Shown here: piece by piece, positions 14,761 through 24,253 of the stretch
How the letters are laid out: each line of letters starts with the position of its first letter
How positions within the stretch are numbered: position 1 is the first letter of the stretch
Source: Bacteroidia bacterium
Lineage (GTDB): Bacteria; Bacteroidota; Bacteroidia; Flavobacteriales; Flavobacteriaceae
Length of the DNA: 25,206 nt
Direction: 5' to 3'
Assembly (NCBI GenBank): GCA_030431085.1
Contig: JAUIJW010000009.1
Span: 1-25,206, forward strand
Translations under genes and position numbers: made by a program
The notes under the pieces: generated by a model
What the model was told of the DNA's origin: nothing
The model's input: the letters and a program-made list of their open reading frames with translations, nothing else
Database searches by the model: none

Positions 14761-16896
14761 ATGAAGTCTAAATTAATTGAATTTATGAAAAGAAGATATA
14801 AAATAATTTTACCCCTTATTATTTTGGTAACGGTTCTTTTTGGCTTTCAAAAAGTCAATGAGCCAGATCCTGAGAAAGATAAAATTCTAATCGGTTTAAT
14901 TCGCTATGCTCTAACCAAAGGTCATTATGAGCCTCATCAAATTAATGATGATTTTTCTGAACATGTATTCGAAGAATTTATTGCAGCTTTAGACCCTTAT
15001 AAAAGATTTTTTTTACAAAGTGATATTGACGAATTCTCGAAATATAAACTCCTGATAGACGATCAAATAAAAAGTGAAGATTTAACCTTTTACAAAGAAG
15101 TTTATGCGCGATTTCAAGTACGTTTAAATGAAGCTAAAACTTATTATAAAGAAGTACTTGAAACGCCTTTTGATTTTGAAAAAGACGAAACTTATAACGT
15201 AGATTACGACGAAAAGGATTTTCCAAAAAATCATGCCGAACTTCTCTACAACTGGAGAAAACAATTAAAAGTAAGTGCTTTATCTCGCCTACATGATAAA
15301 ATTGAAATCGAAAAAGCCCAAGTAGAAAAAGGTACTTTAAATGCTGAAACCCCTTTTGTGGTGTTAGAAAAAGAAGCCAGAAAATCTACCGAGAAAAGCC
15401 TTGATGAACTATTTGATTTAATGGCAGATTTAGATGATAATGATTGGTTTTCTGTATTTATCAATACCATTACCCTACAGTTTGATCCACATACCAACTA
15501 TTTTGCTCCTAAAGACAAAAAACGTTTTGACATTAGCATGGCAGGAAAATTAGAAGGTATTGGTGCTAGGCTTCGTAAAAAAGAAGATTTTACTACTGTA
15601 GACGAATTAATATCTGGTGGCCCAGCCTGGATGGGTGGAGAACTTGAGGTGGGTGATGCCATTTTAAAAGTTGCCCAAGGCGATGGCGAACCAGTGGATA
15701 TTGTTGGCATGCGTATTGACGATGCTATTGAATATATTAAAGGAAAAAAGGGTACTGAGGTAAGACTTACTGTATTAAAAATTGATGGCTCTGTTAAGGT
15801 AATCTCTATCGTTAGAGATATTGTTGAACTCGAAGAAACGTTTGCAAAATCTAGTGTGGTAGAGTTTGATGAACGAAAATTTGGTGTCATCAACCTTCCA
15901 AAATTCTATATCGACTTTAATGAAGCCAATTATAGAAACTCGGCAACAGATATGGAGCAGGAAATTAACCGACTTAAAGAAGAAAATGTTGAAGGGTTAC
16001 TAATTGATTTAAGAAATAATGGCGGAGGTTCTTTAAAAACAGCCATAGAAATTGCAGGTTTATTTATTGATAATGGTCCTGTGGTACAAGTAAAATACCG
16101 CGGTGAAAAACCAAATGTTAAGTCAGATCGTAATAAAAAAATTCAATGGAATGGCCCTTTGGTTATTCTGGTGAATGAATTATCGGCTTCCGCATCAGAG
16201 ATTTTTGCTGCAGCCATGCAAGACTATAATAGAGCTGTTATTATTGGTAGTAAACAATCTTTTGGTAAAGGTACGGTACAAAATGTATTACCTTTAAATA
16301 ATTACTTTAATTACGATAAAGACTTGGGCGCACTTAAAATGACGATTCAAAAATTTTATAGAATCAATGGAGGATCAACCCAGTTGAAAGGAGTAGTGTC
16401 TGATGTGGCCATGCCAGATCGATATACCTACTTAGATATTGGTGAGCGTGATGAAGAAAATCCATTAGCTTGGGATAAAATAGATCCTGCAAACTACACC
16501 CCAACCAATTCATATCTCAATTTTACTGAAGCAGTTAATAACAGTAAAAAAAGAATTGCAATTAACCCTCAGTTTAAGCTTATTGATGACAATGCTAGAT
16601 GGCTGAAAGAAGGTAGAAATAATAAAGTGGTTAATTTAAATTATAGAGCTTACAAAGCAGAGATAGATCAACGCAAAGAAGATGCTAAAGCCTTTGAAGC
16701 AATTTCTAAATACGAAAATCACTTGGTGTTTAACTCTCCTAAGTATGAGTTGCCAAAAATTGAGCAAGATTCTGTTTTTGCCAAAAAAAGAAGTACATGG
16801 CACAAAAACCTTAGTAAAGATATTTACATTGAGGAAGGACTTGCTATTTTATCAGAATTAAAAATGAAAAAAAGCACCTTACTAGTCAAAAACTAG
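14761..16896 (+). CDS. prc: Carboxy-terminal processing protease (Tsp/Prc), S41 family
   Basis: 711 aa. A periplasmic serine protease that trims or degrades proteins from their C-terminus. An N-terminal membrane anchor (about 11-29) is followed by the Tsp-specific N-terminal region (DPYKRFF), a PDZ domain (about 265-355) and the S41 protease core. The catalytic dyad is visible as Ser477 in LSASASEIFAAA and Lys503 in SFGKGTVQ. A C-terminal DUF3340-type tail follows. The start at 14761 is reported; Met9 (14785) is also possible. The 219-bp gap to the divergent surE gene holds no clear promoter for prc beyond a weak TATATTGC at 14731. A strong hairpin terminator follows the stop. Confidence 0.93.
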   Translation: MKSKLIEFMKRRYKIILPLIILVTVLFGFQKVNEPDPEKDKILIGLIRYALTKGHYEPHQINDDFSEHVFEEFIAALDPYKRFFLQSDIDEFSKYKLLIDDQIKSEDLTFYKEVYARFQVRLNEAKTYYKEVLETPFDFEKDETYNVDYDEKDFPKNHAELLYNWRKQLKVSALSRLHDKIEIEKAQVEKGTLNAETPFVVLEKEARKSTEKSLDELFDLMADLDDNDWFSVFINTITLQFDPHTNYFAPKDKKRFDISMAGKLEGIGARLRKKEDFTTVDELISGGPAWMGGELEVGDAILKVAQGDGEPVDIVGMRIDDAIEYIKGKKGTEVRLTVLKIDGSVKVISIVRDIVELEETFAKSSVVEFDERKFGVINLPKFYIDFNEANYRNSATDMEQEINRLKEENVEGLLIDLRNNGGGSLKTAIEIAGLFIDNGPVVQVKYRGEKPNVKSDRNKKIQWNGPLVILVNELSASASEIFAAAMQDYNRAVIIGSKQSFGKGTVQNVLPLNNYFNYDKDLGALKMTIQKFYRINGGSTQLKGVVSDVAMPDRYTYLDIGERDEENPLAWDKIDPANYTPTNSYLNFTEAVNNSKKRIAINPQFKLIDDNARWLKEGRNNKVVNLNYRAYKAEIDQRKEDAKAFEAISKYENHLVFNSPKYELPKIEQDSVFAKKRSTWHKNLSKDIYIEEGLAILSELKMKKSTLLVKN

Positions 16897-16916
16897 ACCT
16901 TCTACAAACGACAAGT

Positions 16917-16966
16917 AAAACCCTTGATTCGTTAAAATTTAACGGATTCAAGGGTTTTGCTTTTTC
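16917..16966 (+). terminator. Rho-independent terminator of prc
   Basis: AAAACCCTTGA with TTCGTTAAA (16917-16936) pairs with TTTAACGGA and TTCAAGGGTTTT (16938-16958), a stem of about 19 pairs with one bulge and a tiny loop, followed by GCTTTTT. It lies just upstream of the tilS promoter region. Confidence 0.85.
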
Positions 16967-16983
16967 ATCTATTTGTAAACCCT

Positions 16984-16991
16984 TATTTTTG
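16984..16991 (+). promoter_or_regulatory. Probable -7 element of tilS
   Basis: TATTTTTG matches TAnnTTTG. The nearest -33-like TTTG (16956-16959) is 24 bp upstream, within the terminator stem, slightly farther than usual. Transcription would start near 16997, downstream of the TTG at 16957, so translation from 16957 is unlikely. Confidence 0.45.
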
Positions 16992-17022
16992 TGGTACCAA
17001 TAACATTAAACGTCCCCTCATC

Positions 17023-18357
17023 TTGCAACAAGCCTTCAATACATATATTGATAGTCATTTCTCATTTTTAAAAGGGAAGAAATTACTTTTAGCCATTTCT
17101 GGAGGCTTAGATAGTATGGTGCTCTGGCATCTCTGTCGTGAATATTTTTCTCAAATTGGGGTAGCACATTGTAATTTTCAATTGAGAGGAGAGGCCTCTT
17201 TTACAGATGAAGCCTTTGTTATACAAACCGCTAAAGATCTTAGTACAGCTTACTATACCACAAAATTTGAAACCGAGGATTATGCCAAATCTCATGGTAT
17301 CTCCATTCAAATGGCTGCTAGAAAACTACGGTATCAATGGTTTCATCAGTTACAGTTAGATCACGATTACGATTATGTGATTACCGCGCACCATCTTGAT
17401 GATAGCCTTGAAACTTTTTTAATCAATCTCTCTAGAGGTACTGGCCTTAATGGTCTTACTGGTATTCCTGCTCATAAAAATAAAGTGGCTCGACCACTAT
17501 TAAAATTCAGCCGAGAAGAGATTAAATCTTTTGCCAATAAAAACAATATTTTATGGAGAGAAGATCAAACCAATGCAGAAACCAAATATTTAAGAAATAA
17601 AATTAGGCACGATATTGTACCTCAACTCAAAGCGCTTAATCCAAATTTTATGGAGGCTTTTACCCAAACCGTAGCTCATCTTCAAGATGCTAGAAGCCTA
17701 GTAGACACTTATCTCTCGCAAATTACTAAAGATATCGTTAGTATTAAGGGCGATCAAATTATCATTTCTATTGATCAACTTCGCCAAATCAATAATTCTA
17801 AGCCTTTTCTATATAATTATTTGACCAAATTTAATTTTTCAGACTGGACTGAAATATACCATTTATTAGACGCTCAAAGCGGAAAGCAAATCTTCTCGAA
17901 AACACACCGACTACTTAAAGATAGAAATGTACTTATTTTGAGTAAAAAATTTGAAGAAAACAGCCCAATTAAATCTTGGTATATCGAACCTTATACTACC
18001 ACAATTCATATAGATTCTGCTTCATTTAGTATTAATCAACAAACCACCACCCTTTTACATGGTCAATCTTGGCATGAAAATAGCGGTAACATAGCCTATG
18101 TAGATAAAAATTTACTACAATACCCACTTGTTGTAAGAAAATGGGAAAAAGGCGACTACTTTTATCCATTGGGCTTAAAAGGCAAAAAGAAAATAAGTAA
18201 ATTTTTAAAAGATGAGAAACTATCTTTATACGAAAAGGAAAAAATATACTTACTTTGCTCCCAAAATGATGTAGTATGGGTTATTGGTAAACGTTTAGAT
18301 GATCGTTTTAAAGTGACCGATTCTACCTCAGAAATAGTAATATTTAAAGTATCTTAA
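17023..18357 (+). CDS. tilS: tRNA(Ile)-lysidine synthase
   Basis: 444 aa from TTG 17023. TilS attaches lysine to C34 of the CAU-anticodon isoleucine tRNA using ATP, so that it reads AUA. The PP-loop SGGLDS (residues 26-31) is intact in KLLLAISGGLDSMVL. Other family features are HCNFQLRGEAS, ITAHHLDDSLETFLINLSRGTG and the tRNA-contacting YLRNKIRHDIVP. A C-terminal TilS domain carries WEKGDYFYPLGLKGKKKISKF. The frame is open upstream to a TTG at 16957, but that lies inside the prc terminator and before the promoter. The family start is a short peptide before the KxKKLLLAISGG strand, which fits TTG 17023 (LQQAFNTY). Rare start codons are common in this window. Confidence 0.92.
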   Translation: MQQAFNTYIDSHFSFLKGKKLLLAISGGLDSMVLWHLCREYFSQIGVAHCNFQLRGEASFTDEAFVIQTAKDLSTAYYTTKFETEDYAKSHGISIQMAARKLRYQWFHQLQLDHDYDYVITAHHLDDSLETFLINLSRGTGLNGLTGIPAHKNKVARPLLKFSREEIKSFANKNNILWREDQTNAETKYLRNKIRHDIVPQLKALNPNFMEAFTQTVAHLQDARSLVDTYLSQITKDIVSIKGDQIIISIDQLRQINNSKPFLYNYLTKFNFSDWTEIYHLLDAQSGKQIFSKTHRLLKDRNVLILSKKFEENSPIKSWYIEPYTTTIHIDSASFSINQQTTTLLHGQSWHENSGNIAYVDKNLLQYPLVVRKWEKGDYFYPLGLKGKKKISKFLKDEKLSLYEKEKIYLLCSQNDVVWVIGKRLDDRFKVTDSTSEIVIFKVS

Positions 18358-18396
18358 GATACATTTAATTTCAATAAATTTTTGAAAGAAATACTA

Positions 18397-20433
18397 ATGA
18401 AAAACTATATTGTTGTTCTATTTGCACTACTTGTAGGAGTACTCAGTCATGCACAAATTCACGACCCGGTTAAGTGGCATACTACTGTTGAAAAAATTTC
18501 TGATACAGAATATGATTTGGTCGTTACAGCCAAAATAGAGGAAGGCTGGCATTTATATTCCCAAAATGTGCCAGATGATGGCCCTATACCAACCAGTTTT
18601 AGCTTTAAAAATATCGCAAATAAAATTGAGTTAGTAGGTGGTACTACAGAGGGTGAAGGACATGAAGAATTTGACAATGTTTTTCAAACCAAGATTAAAT
18701 ATTTTGAAAATGAAGCTATTTTTAAACAACGTGTAAAAATACTTACTCAAAATAAAATTGAGCTACAAGAGTATTTAGAATTTATGGTTTGTGATGATAC
18801 CAACTGTTTACCTCCTACCGAAGTAGAACTACTCTTCGTAATTAACCCAGAAAACAATAATGCTGCCAGTGCACCAACAGGCGTTGATTTTAGCAAAACC
18901 ATCGCTAAAGAAAACCAAACAAAAGAAACTACCATTTCTGCACAAACCGATCTAAAACAAAAAGTAAGCTTAAAACAACAGGCTAAAAAAGAAGAAAAAC
19001 AAGGATTGTGGGCACTCTTTATTTTAAGTTTTTTTGCGGGTTTTGCAGCTCTGTTAACACCCTGTGTTTTCCCTATGATTCCTATGACGGTAAGCTTCTT
19101 TACCAAGCAAAGTAAAACCAAAGCTATTGGCATTAGAAATGCTATAATTTATGGCCTTTCAATTATTGTACTTTATGTATTATTAGGTACTGTGGTCACC
19201 ACAATTTTTGGAGCTGATGCCTTAAACGCTTTATCTACTAACGTTTGGTTTAACATTATTTTCTTTTTATTATTGATTGTTTTTGCCATTTCCTTTTTAG
19301 GTGCTTTTGAAATCACTTTACCCAGTTCATGGAGTACCAAAGTAGATGCCCAAGCTGATCGAGGAGGTTTTATTGGGATTATTTTTATGGCTTTGGCTTT
19401 AGCCATCGTCTCATTCTCCTGTACGGGACCAATTGTGGGTACTGCCCTTGTTGCTGCGGCTTCTCAAGGCGGTATTGCACCCATCATTAGTATGCTAGGA
19501 TTTTCACTCGCTATTGCCTTGCCTTTTACCCTATTTGCCGCTTTTCCAGGATGGTTAAACTCTCTACCAAAATCGGGAGGCTGGCTTAATACAGTTAAAG
19601 TTGTACTCGGATTTTTAGAGCTTGCGCTGGCATTCAAATTTTTATCAAATGCAGACTTAGTCTTACAAAAACATTGGTTAGAAAGAGAGGTTTTTATTGC
19701 CATTTGGATTGCCATTTTTGGCACCCTTGCCCTATATCTTTTTGGTAAAATTAAATTACCCCATGACAGTGATGACAAACGTATCTCTGTTGGGCGCTTA
19801 AGTCTGGCACTCATTACATTAACTTTTACTATATATATGATTCCTGGACTTTGGGGGGCACCATTAAAATTAATTAGCGGATTTCCACCGCCGATGCATT
19901 ATAGCGAATCAACCTACGGCGTTGGTTATACTAAATTGGCAGAAGGCTTTCTCAACGCCGAACAAAAGTTACCCTCGGGTGCTCATTTAGGACCACACGA
20001 CATTATTTCATTCCATGATTATAATACCGGCATGGCCTACGCTAAAAAAGTGAATAAGCCAGTATTGTTAGATTTCACAGGACATGCCTGCGTGAATTGT
20101 AGAAAAATGGAAGAAAACGTTTGGTCTGACCCCGAAGTGTTAAGCGTACTTAAAAATGATATAGTATTAATTTCACTTTATGTAGACGACAAAAGGCCTT
20201 TACCAATAGAGGCGCAATACACCTCAGAAACTACAGGAAAAAAAATAAAAACAATTGGCAATAAATGGAGTGATTTTCAAATAAAAAAATACAAAGCTAA
20301 TGCCCAACCCTATTATGTTTTGCTCAATCATCAAGGTGATAATTTAAACGCTTACTCTGCCTACAACCCAGATATTGCCGCCTACTTGGCTTGGCTTAAA
20401 GAAGGTGTTTCTAATTTTGAAAAGCAAGAGTAA
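18397..20433 (+). CDS. DsbD-like thiol:disulfide interchange protein with C-terminal thioredoxin domain
   Basis: 678 aa. It moves electrons from cytoplasmic thioredoxin across the inner membrane to periplasmic proteins. After a signal peptide (MKNYIVVLFALLVGVLSHAQ) comes a DsbC/nDsbD-type beta domain (about 22-155) with Cys132 and Cys137 in CDDTNC. The linker is rich in Lys and Gln. The DsbD membrane domain (about 208-505) carries Cys223 in LTPCVFPMIPM and Cys342 in SFSCTGPIVG, the redox pair. A C-terminal thioredoxin fold has Cys565-Val-Asn-Cys568 in GHACVNCRKMEE. The complete set of cysteines suggests an active relay. A TTG at 18382 would add five residues before the signal peptide and is not preferred. 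The next gene starts 4 bp after its stop. Confidence 0.92.
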   Translation: MKNYIVVLFALLVGVLSHAQIHDPVKWHTTVEKISDTEYDLVVTAKIEEGWHLYSQNVPDDGPIPTSFSFKNIANKIELVGGTTEGEGHEEFDNVFQTKIKYFENEAIFKQRVKILTQNKIELQEYLEFMVCDDTNCLPPTEVELLFVINPENNNAASAPTGVDFSKTIAKENQTKETTISAQTDLKQKVSLKQQAKKEEKQGLWALFILSFFAGFAALLTPCVFPMIPMTVSFFTKQSKTKAIGIRNAIIYGLSIIVLYVLLGTVVTTIFGADALNALSTNVWFNIIFFLLLIVFAISFLGAFEITLPSSWSTKVDAQADRGGFIGIIFMALALAIVSFSCTGPIVGTALVAAASQGGIAPIISMLGFSLAIALPFTLFAAFPGWLNSLPKSGGWLNTVKVVLGFLELALAFKFLSNADLVLQKHWLEREVFIAIWIAIFGTLALYLFGKIKLPHDSDDKRISVGRLSLALITLTFTIYMIPGLWGAPLKLISGFPPPMHYSESTYGVGYTKLAEGFLNAEQKLPSGAHLGPHDIISFHDYNTGMAYAKKVNKPVLLDFTGHACVNCRKMEENVWSDPEVLSVLKNDIVLISLYVDDKRPLPIEAQYTSETTGKKIKTIGNKWSDFQIKKYKANAQPYYVLLNHQGDNLNAYSAYNPDIAAYLAWLKEGVSNFEKQE

Positions 20434-20437
20434 ATCT

Positions 20438-21223
20438 ATGGTTATGCGTATAAAAATGAAGCTAATTCTACTCTGTTTTATCTATAGCATAAAGGGTTTT
20501 ACTCAACCTAGCACTTCTGCTTATAAGCCGGGAGAACATCTCACCTTTAAAATTAGCTATGGCTTAATTAATGCAGGTATGGCCGAGTTAAAGTTAAAAT
20601 CTGTCAACAAAAATCAGCAAAATCTATACTTTGTACATGGTGAAGGCTGGACAACCGGTATGGTTAATTTATTTTTCCCCGTAAGGGATATTTATCAAAC
20701 CTATTTTGACCCAAAAACAAATAAACCCTATCATTTTGTAAGAAAAGTCAATGAAGGTGGGTATAAAAAAAATAAAGAAATTTTATTTGATCATACACAA
20801 CATAGAGCCACTGTTATTGACCACAAACACAATACGAAGAAATATTTTAAAACCAAGAGTGATATTCAAGATATGATTTCGTCTGTTTATTTCTTGAGAA
20901 ATCTTGATTTTAGTACCATGAAAGTAGGAGAGCGTATTTCTCTTAATGTTTTTTTTGATGAAGAAAATAATAAGATAGACCTTATTTTTAAGGGACGAGA
21001 AATCATTAAAACCAAATTTGGCAATGTTAAAGCCCTCATTGTAAAGCCAATGGTACAAAAAGGACGTGTATTTAAAGAGGAGGAAGGGGTAACTTTTTGG
21101 GTAAGTGATGATCAAAATAAAATTCCTCTAAAGATTAAAGCCGCCATTCTTGTAGGTGCTATTTCTGCAGAACTTCATGAGTATAAGGGACTAGCCAATC
21201 CGTTTCCTATAATTTTTAACTAA
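20438..21223 (+). CDS. DUF3108-domain secreted protein
   Basis: 261 aa from ATG 20438; ATGs at 20444 and 20456 are equally possible, and all lead into the signal peptide MKLILLCFIYSIKGFTQ. The mature part matches DUF3108: YKPGEHLTFKISYGLINAGMA near the start, then beta strands up to KAAILVGAISAELHEYKG, in the manner of a lipocalin-like or LolA-like beta sheet. Function is not established; such proteins are common in Bacteroidota near envelope genes. The start lies 4 bp after the DsbD-like gene's stop, so co-translation is likely. The frame continues upstream inside the DsbD-like gene, but that part (MPPTWLGLKK) has no signal and is not family-like. Confidence 0.8.
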   Translation: MVMRIKMKLILLCFIYSIKGFTQPSTSAYKPGEHLTFKISYGLINAGMAELKLKSVNKNQQNLYFVHGEGWTTGMVNLFFPVRDIYQTYFDPKTNKPYHFVRKVNEGGYKKNKEILFDHTQHRATVIDHKHNTKKYFKTKSDIQDMISSVYFLRNLDFSTMKVGERISLNVFFDEENNKIDLIFKGREIIKTKFGNVKALIVKPMVQKGRVFKEEEGVTFWVSDDQNKIPLKIKAAILVGAISAELHEYKGLANPFPIIFN

Positions 21224-21252
21224 TTTTTACAGCCTTTTTTTTGCAAAATCAA

Positions 21253-21260
21253 TAGATTTG
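21253..21260 (+). promoter_or_regulatory. Possible -7 element of the M23 peptidase gene
   Basis: TAGATTTG matches TAnnTTTG. No TTTG lies at the proper distance upstream; the nearest (21240-21243) is only 9 bp away. Transcription would start about 25 nt before the GTG start. Confidence 0.35.
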
Positions 21261-21290
21261 CACTTTAACAAAAAAAGTACCTAGAATTTC

Positions 21291-22553
21291 GTGAAAAAAA
21301 TATTGTTTGTGGCAATAGGTTTGCTACTGGTAGTGGCATGTAAGAAAAATGAAGAAACTGCTGATATTGCTGAAAAAATTGAAGAAGTAAAACCCAAAGT
21401 AGTCCTTAAAGAATTTGGTTATGTACTAGATGACTACTTGGTGGTTAAAGACACTATTCAAAACGGTGAAAGCTTTGGCCAAATATTAGATAGACACCAT
21501 GTTGAATACCCAGAAATCTATAAAATTGCCGAAGCTGCCAAAGACACTTTTGATATTAGAAAACTAAGAGCGGGTAAACCATATACTATTTTAGCTAAAA
21601 AAGACACTACAGAAAAAGCTCAAGTTTTTATTTACCAACCCAACAAAATTGAATTTCTCATAGTAGATTTTCAAGACAGTATAAAAACTACTTTTGGTAA
21701 GAAAACATTAAGAACAGAAATTAAAACCGCTGCTGGTGTAATTGAGAGTTCTCTTTCTGAAGCCATTGACCAACAAGGCTTAAACTATACCATTGCTCTT
21801 GATTTATCTGATATTTACGCCTGGACTATAGACTTTTTTCACCTACAAAAAGGAGATAATTTTAAATTAATCTACGAAGAGCGTTTTATAGACGACACGG
21901 TATCGGTTGGTATTGGAGAAATTAAAGCTGCTTATTTCGAACATAAAAACACGCCTATTTATGCCTTTAATTTCGAAACCGATTCTATAAAAAAAACACA
22001 TGATTTCTATGATGAAAAAGGAAAAACTTTAAGAAGAAAGTTTCTTAAAGCACCATTAAAATATGGCTATCGTGTATCGTCTCGATACAACCTAAAGCGC
22101 AGAATAAAATATTACGGTTATAAAATTAGACCTCATAAGGGTACCGATTTTGCAGCCCCCGTAGGTACTCCTATTATTAGTACCGCCAATGGTACCGTTA
22201 CAGAATCTAAGTACCGCGGTGGTAATGGTAATTATGTAAAAATTAAACACAATGCTACCTACTCTACCCAATATTTGCATATGAAAAAACGTGCGGTTAA
22301 AAGAGGTGATTATGTCAAGCAAGGACAGGTCATTGGCTATGTGGGTATGACTGGTAATACTGGCGGGCCGCATGTGTGTTATCGCTTTTGGAAGAATGGC
22401 CGTCAAGTAGATCCTTTTAAACAAAAACTTCCTGCTGCAGAGCCCATCAAAGAAAACTTAAAACAACAATATTTTGATTTTATCAATCCGCTTAAAGCGC
22501 AATTAGATCAAATTACAACCAAATTTATAGCAGAACCAATCGCAACAAACTAA
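21291..22553 (+). CDS. M23-family peptidoglycan endopeptidase lipoprotein
   Basis: 420 aa from GTG 21291. MKKILFVAIGLLLVVAC is a lipoprotein signal with Cys17 as anchor. The middle part (about 45-265) resembles the OapA/LysM-like domain placed before the catalytic domain in Gram-negative M23 proteins. The zinc peptidase domain (about 275-385) has His282 and Asp286 in HKGTD, His330 in YLHM and His361 in GPHVCYRF. The classical motif is HxH (GPHLHYE); here the second His, a zinc ligand, is Cys363. Cys can bind zinc, so the enzyme may be active, or the domain may be a non-catalytic regulator. Role: cleavage of peptide crosslinks in the cell wall. It lies 26 bp before pgi. Confidence 0.85.
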   Translation: MKKILFVAIGLLLVVACKKNEETADIAEKIEEVKPKVVLKEFGYVLDDYLVVKDTIQNGESFGQILDRHHVEYPEIYKIAEAAKDTFDIRKLRAGKPYTILAKKDTTEKAQVFIYQPNKIEFLIVDFQDSIKTTFGKKTLRTEIKTAAGVIESSLSEAIDQQGLNYTIALDLSDIYAWTIDFFHLQKGDNFKLIYEERFIDDTVSVGIGEIKAAYFEHKNTPIYAFNFETDSIKKTHDFYDEKGKTLRRKFLKAPLKYGYRVSSRYNLKRRIKYYGYKIRPHKGTDFAAPVGTPIISTANGTVTESKYRGGNGNYVKIKHNATYSTQYLHMKKRAVKRGDYVKQGQVIGYVGMTGNTGGPHVCYRFWKNGRQVDPFKQKLPAAEPIKENLKQQYFDFINPLKAQLDQITTKFIAEPIATN

Positions 22554-22579
22554 AAATCTCAAATAAAACGAAACTAACT

Positions 22580-24148
22580 ATGGCACTACAAAATATAAAT
22601 CCCACAGAAACAAAATCTTGGAAAGCATTACAATCTCATTTTAACGACATAAAATCTGTTGAAATGAAATCACTTTTTCAAAAAGATAAACAAAGAAAAG
22701 CTGCACTATCACTTCAAGTTGATGATCTATACTTAGACTATTCGAAAAATAGGCTAACTCCTGAAACTATGGATTTACTGTTTGCTTTGGCGAAAGAATC
22801 GCAATTGGAAGATGCCATTGATAAATACTTTTCTGGAGATAAGATTAATGCCACAGAAGGTAGAGCTGTACTACATACGGCATTGCGTAACCAAGGTAAC
22901 CATGCTGTTATGGTTGATGGCCAAGATGTCATGCCTGAAGTTAATCATACCTTGGCTAAAATTGAAGAATTTTCTAATAAAGTCATTTCTGGTGAATTTA
23001 AAGGATATACAGGTAAAGCAATTACAGATATTGTAAATATTGGTATAGGAGGTTCAGATTTAGGGCCTAGAATGGTCGTTGAAGCCTTACAATACTATAA
23101 AAATCACCTCAACACTCATTTTATCTCTAACATCGATGGTGATCATGTTCAAGAAATCCTTAAAGAACTCGATCCAGAAACTACGCTTTTTGTAATTGTT
23201 TCTAAAACGTTTACCACTCAAGAAACACTTACCAATGCTTTAACCGTAAAACAATGGTTTTTACAAAAAGCTTCTGAAAAAGATATAGCCCATAACTTTG
23301 TTGCTGTTTCTACCAATTTAGAAAAAGTTTCAGAGTTTGGTATTGATCGCCAAAATGTATTCACCATGTGGAATTGGGTTGGTGGTCGATATTCTTTATG
23401 GAGTGCAGTAGGTTTATCAATAAGTTTAGCTATTGGATTTGAGCATTTTAAATCTTTTTTAGCTGGTGGTTATGCGATGGATGAGCACTTTAAAAACAGT
23501 TCTATTGATGAAAATATGCCTGTTATACTAGCACTTATCTCTATTTGGTATAACAATTTCTTTTGTACAGAATCTGAGGTAGTCATACCCTACACACAAT
23601 ATTTAGAAAAATTAGCGCCATTTTTACAACAACTATCTATGGAAAGTAATGGTAAATCTGTAGACAGAAATGGTGTGCCAGTAACCTATCAAACAGGAAA
23701 TATTATTTGGGGTAATACCGGTACTAATGTTCAACATGCCTTTATGCAATTAGTACATCAAGGCACAAAATTAATTCCTGTTGACTTTATTGGTTTTAAA
23801 ACTTCTCTTTATGGTAATCAAGAACATCACGATAAGTTAATGGCTAATTTTTACGCTCAAGCGGAAGCGTTATACGCTGGTAAAACAGCAGAAGAAGTCC
23901 ATTTAGATATGAAGTTTAAAGGTGATGAACAACAAATTAACAGCCTACTTCCATTCAAAGTATTCGAAGGCAACAAACCCTCTAACACCCTATTAATCCA
24001 TCAACTTACACCAAAGAGCTTAGGTTCTCTAATTGCCTTATATGAACATAAAACATTTGTACAAGGTGTGATTTGGAACATTTACAGTTTTGATCAATTT
24101 GGTGTAGAATTAGGCAAAGAACTTGCCCATCAATTTTTGGTTAAATAA
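22580..24148 (+). CDS. pgi: Glucose-6-phosphate isomerase
   Basis: 522 aa. It interconverts glucose 6-phosphate and fructose 6-phosphate in glycolysis and gluconeogenesis. The sugar-phosphate binding region NIGIGGSDLGP, the signature SKTFTTQETLTNA and GGRYSLWSAVGLS are present. The catalytic residues at E. coli positions are kept: Glu355 in MESNGK, His386 in NVQHAF, and Lys513 in VELGKEL. The C-terminus stops 26 or so residues sooner than E. coli Pgi, right after the Lys segment. A 10-bp inverted repeat follows the stop. It may be co-transcribed with the M23 gene 26 bp upstream. Confidence 0.96.
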   Translation: MALQNINPTETKSWKALQSHFNDIKSVEMKSLFQKDKQRKAALSLQVDDLYLDYSKNRLTPETMDLLFALAKESQLEDAIDKYFSGDKINATEGRAVLHTALRNQGNHAVMVDGQDVMPEVNHTLAKIEEFSNKVISGEFKGYTGKAITDIVNIGIGGSDLGPRMVVEALQYYKNHLNTHFISNIDGDHVQEILKELDPETTLFVIVSKTFTTQETLTNALTVKQWFLQKASEKDIAHNFVAVSTNLEKVSEFGIDRQNVFTMWNWVGGRYSLWSAVGLSISLAIGFEHFKSFLAGGYAMDEHFKNSSIDENMPVILALISIWYNNFFCTESEVVIPYTQYLEKLAPFLQQLSMESNGKSVDRNGVPVTYQTGNIIWGNTGTNVQHAFMQLVHQGTKLIPVDFIGFKTSLYGNQEHHDKLMANFYAQAEALYAGKTAEEVHLDMKFKGDEQQINSLLPFKVFEGNKPSNTLLIHQLTPKSLGSLIALYEHKTFVQGVIWNIYSFDQFGVELGKELAHQFLVK

Positions 24149-24149
24149 A

Positions 24150-24186
24150 GGTTAAATTTAGTTAACAATTTCTTAAAAATTTAACC
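24150..24186. terminator. Perfect 10-bp inverted repeat after pgi
   Basis: GGTTAAATTT (24150-24159) and AAATTTAACC (24177-24186) are exact complements with a 17-nt loop. The stem is AT-rich and no T-run follows, so termination would be weak; an operator for the downstream receptor gene is an alternative. Confidence 0.35.
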
Positions 24187-24218
24187 GTAAATTAATAGGT
24201 TAACTGTTTCTCTCTTAG

Positions 24219-24226
24219 TATTTTTG
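24219..24226 (+). promoter_or_regulatory. Probable -7 element of the SusC/TonB receptor
   Basis: TATTTTTG is an exact TAnnTTTG match, about 28 bp before the ATG at 24254. No clear TTTG is found 19-20 bp upstream. Confidence 0.45.
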
Positions 24227-24253
24227 CAGCGTTATTAACTCAATTAATAAAAG

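Noticed and set aside
16957..17022. Longer tilS start at TTG 16957
   Set aside because: It falls inside the prc terminator hairpin and upstream of the likely transcription start; the family N-terminus fits TTG 17023.
20375..20437. Longer DUF3108 start inside the DsbD-like gene
   Set aside because: The added residues precede and would bury the signal peptide; they come from reading the end of the DsbD-like gene in another frame.
23701..23740. Apparent loss of the catalytic Glu in glucose-6-phosphate isomerase (WGNTGTN instead of WGEPGTN)
   Set aside because: By counting along the E. coli protein, the catalytic Glu355 lies in MESNGK, which is intact here at residue 355; the GEP position is residue 379 and is not catalytic. 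His386 and the Lys are also kept.
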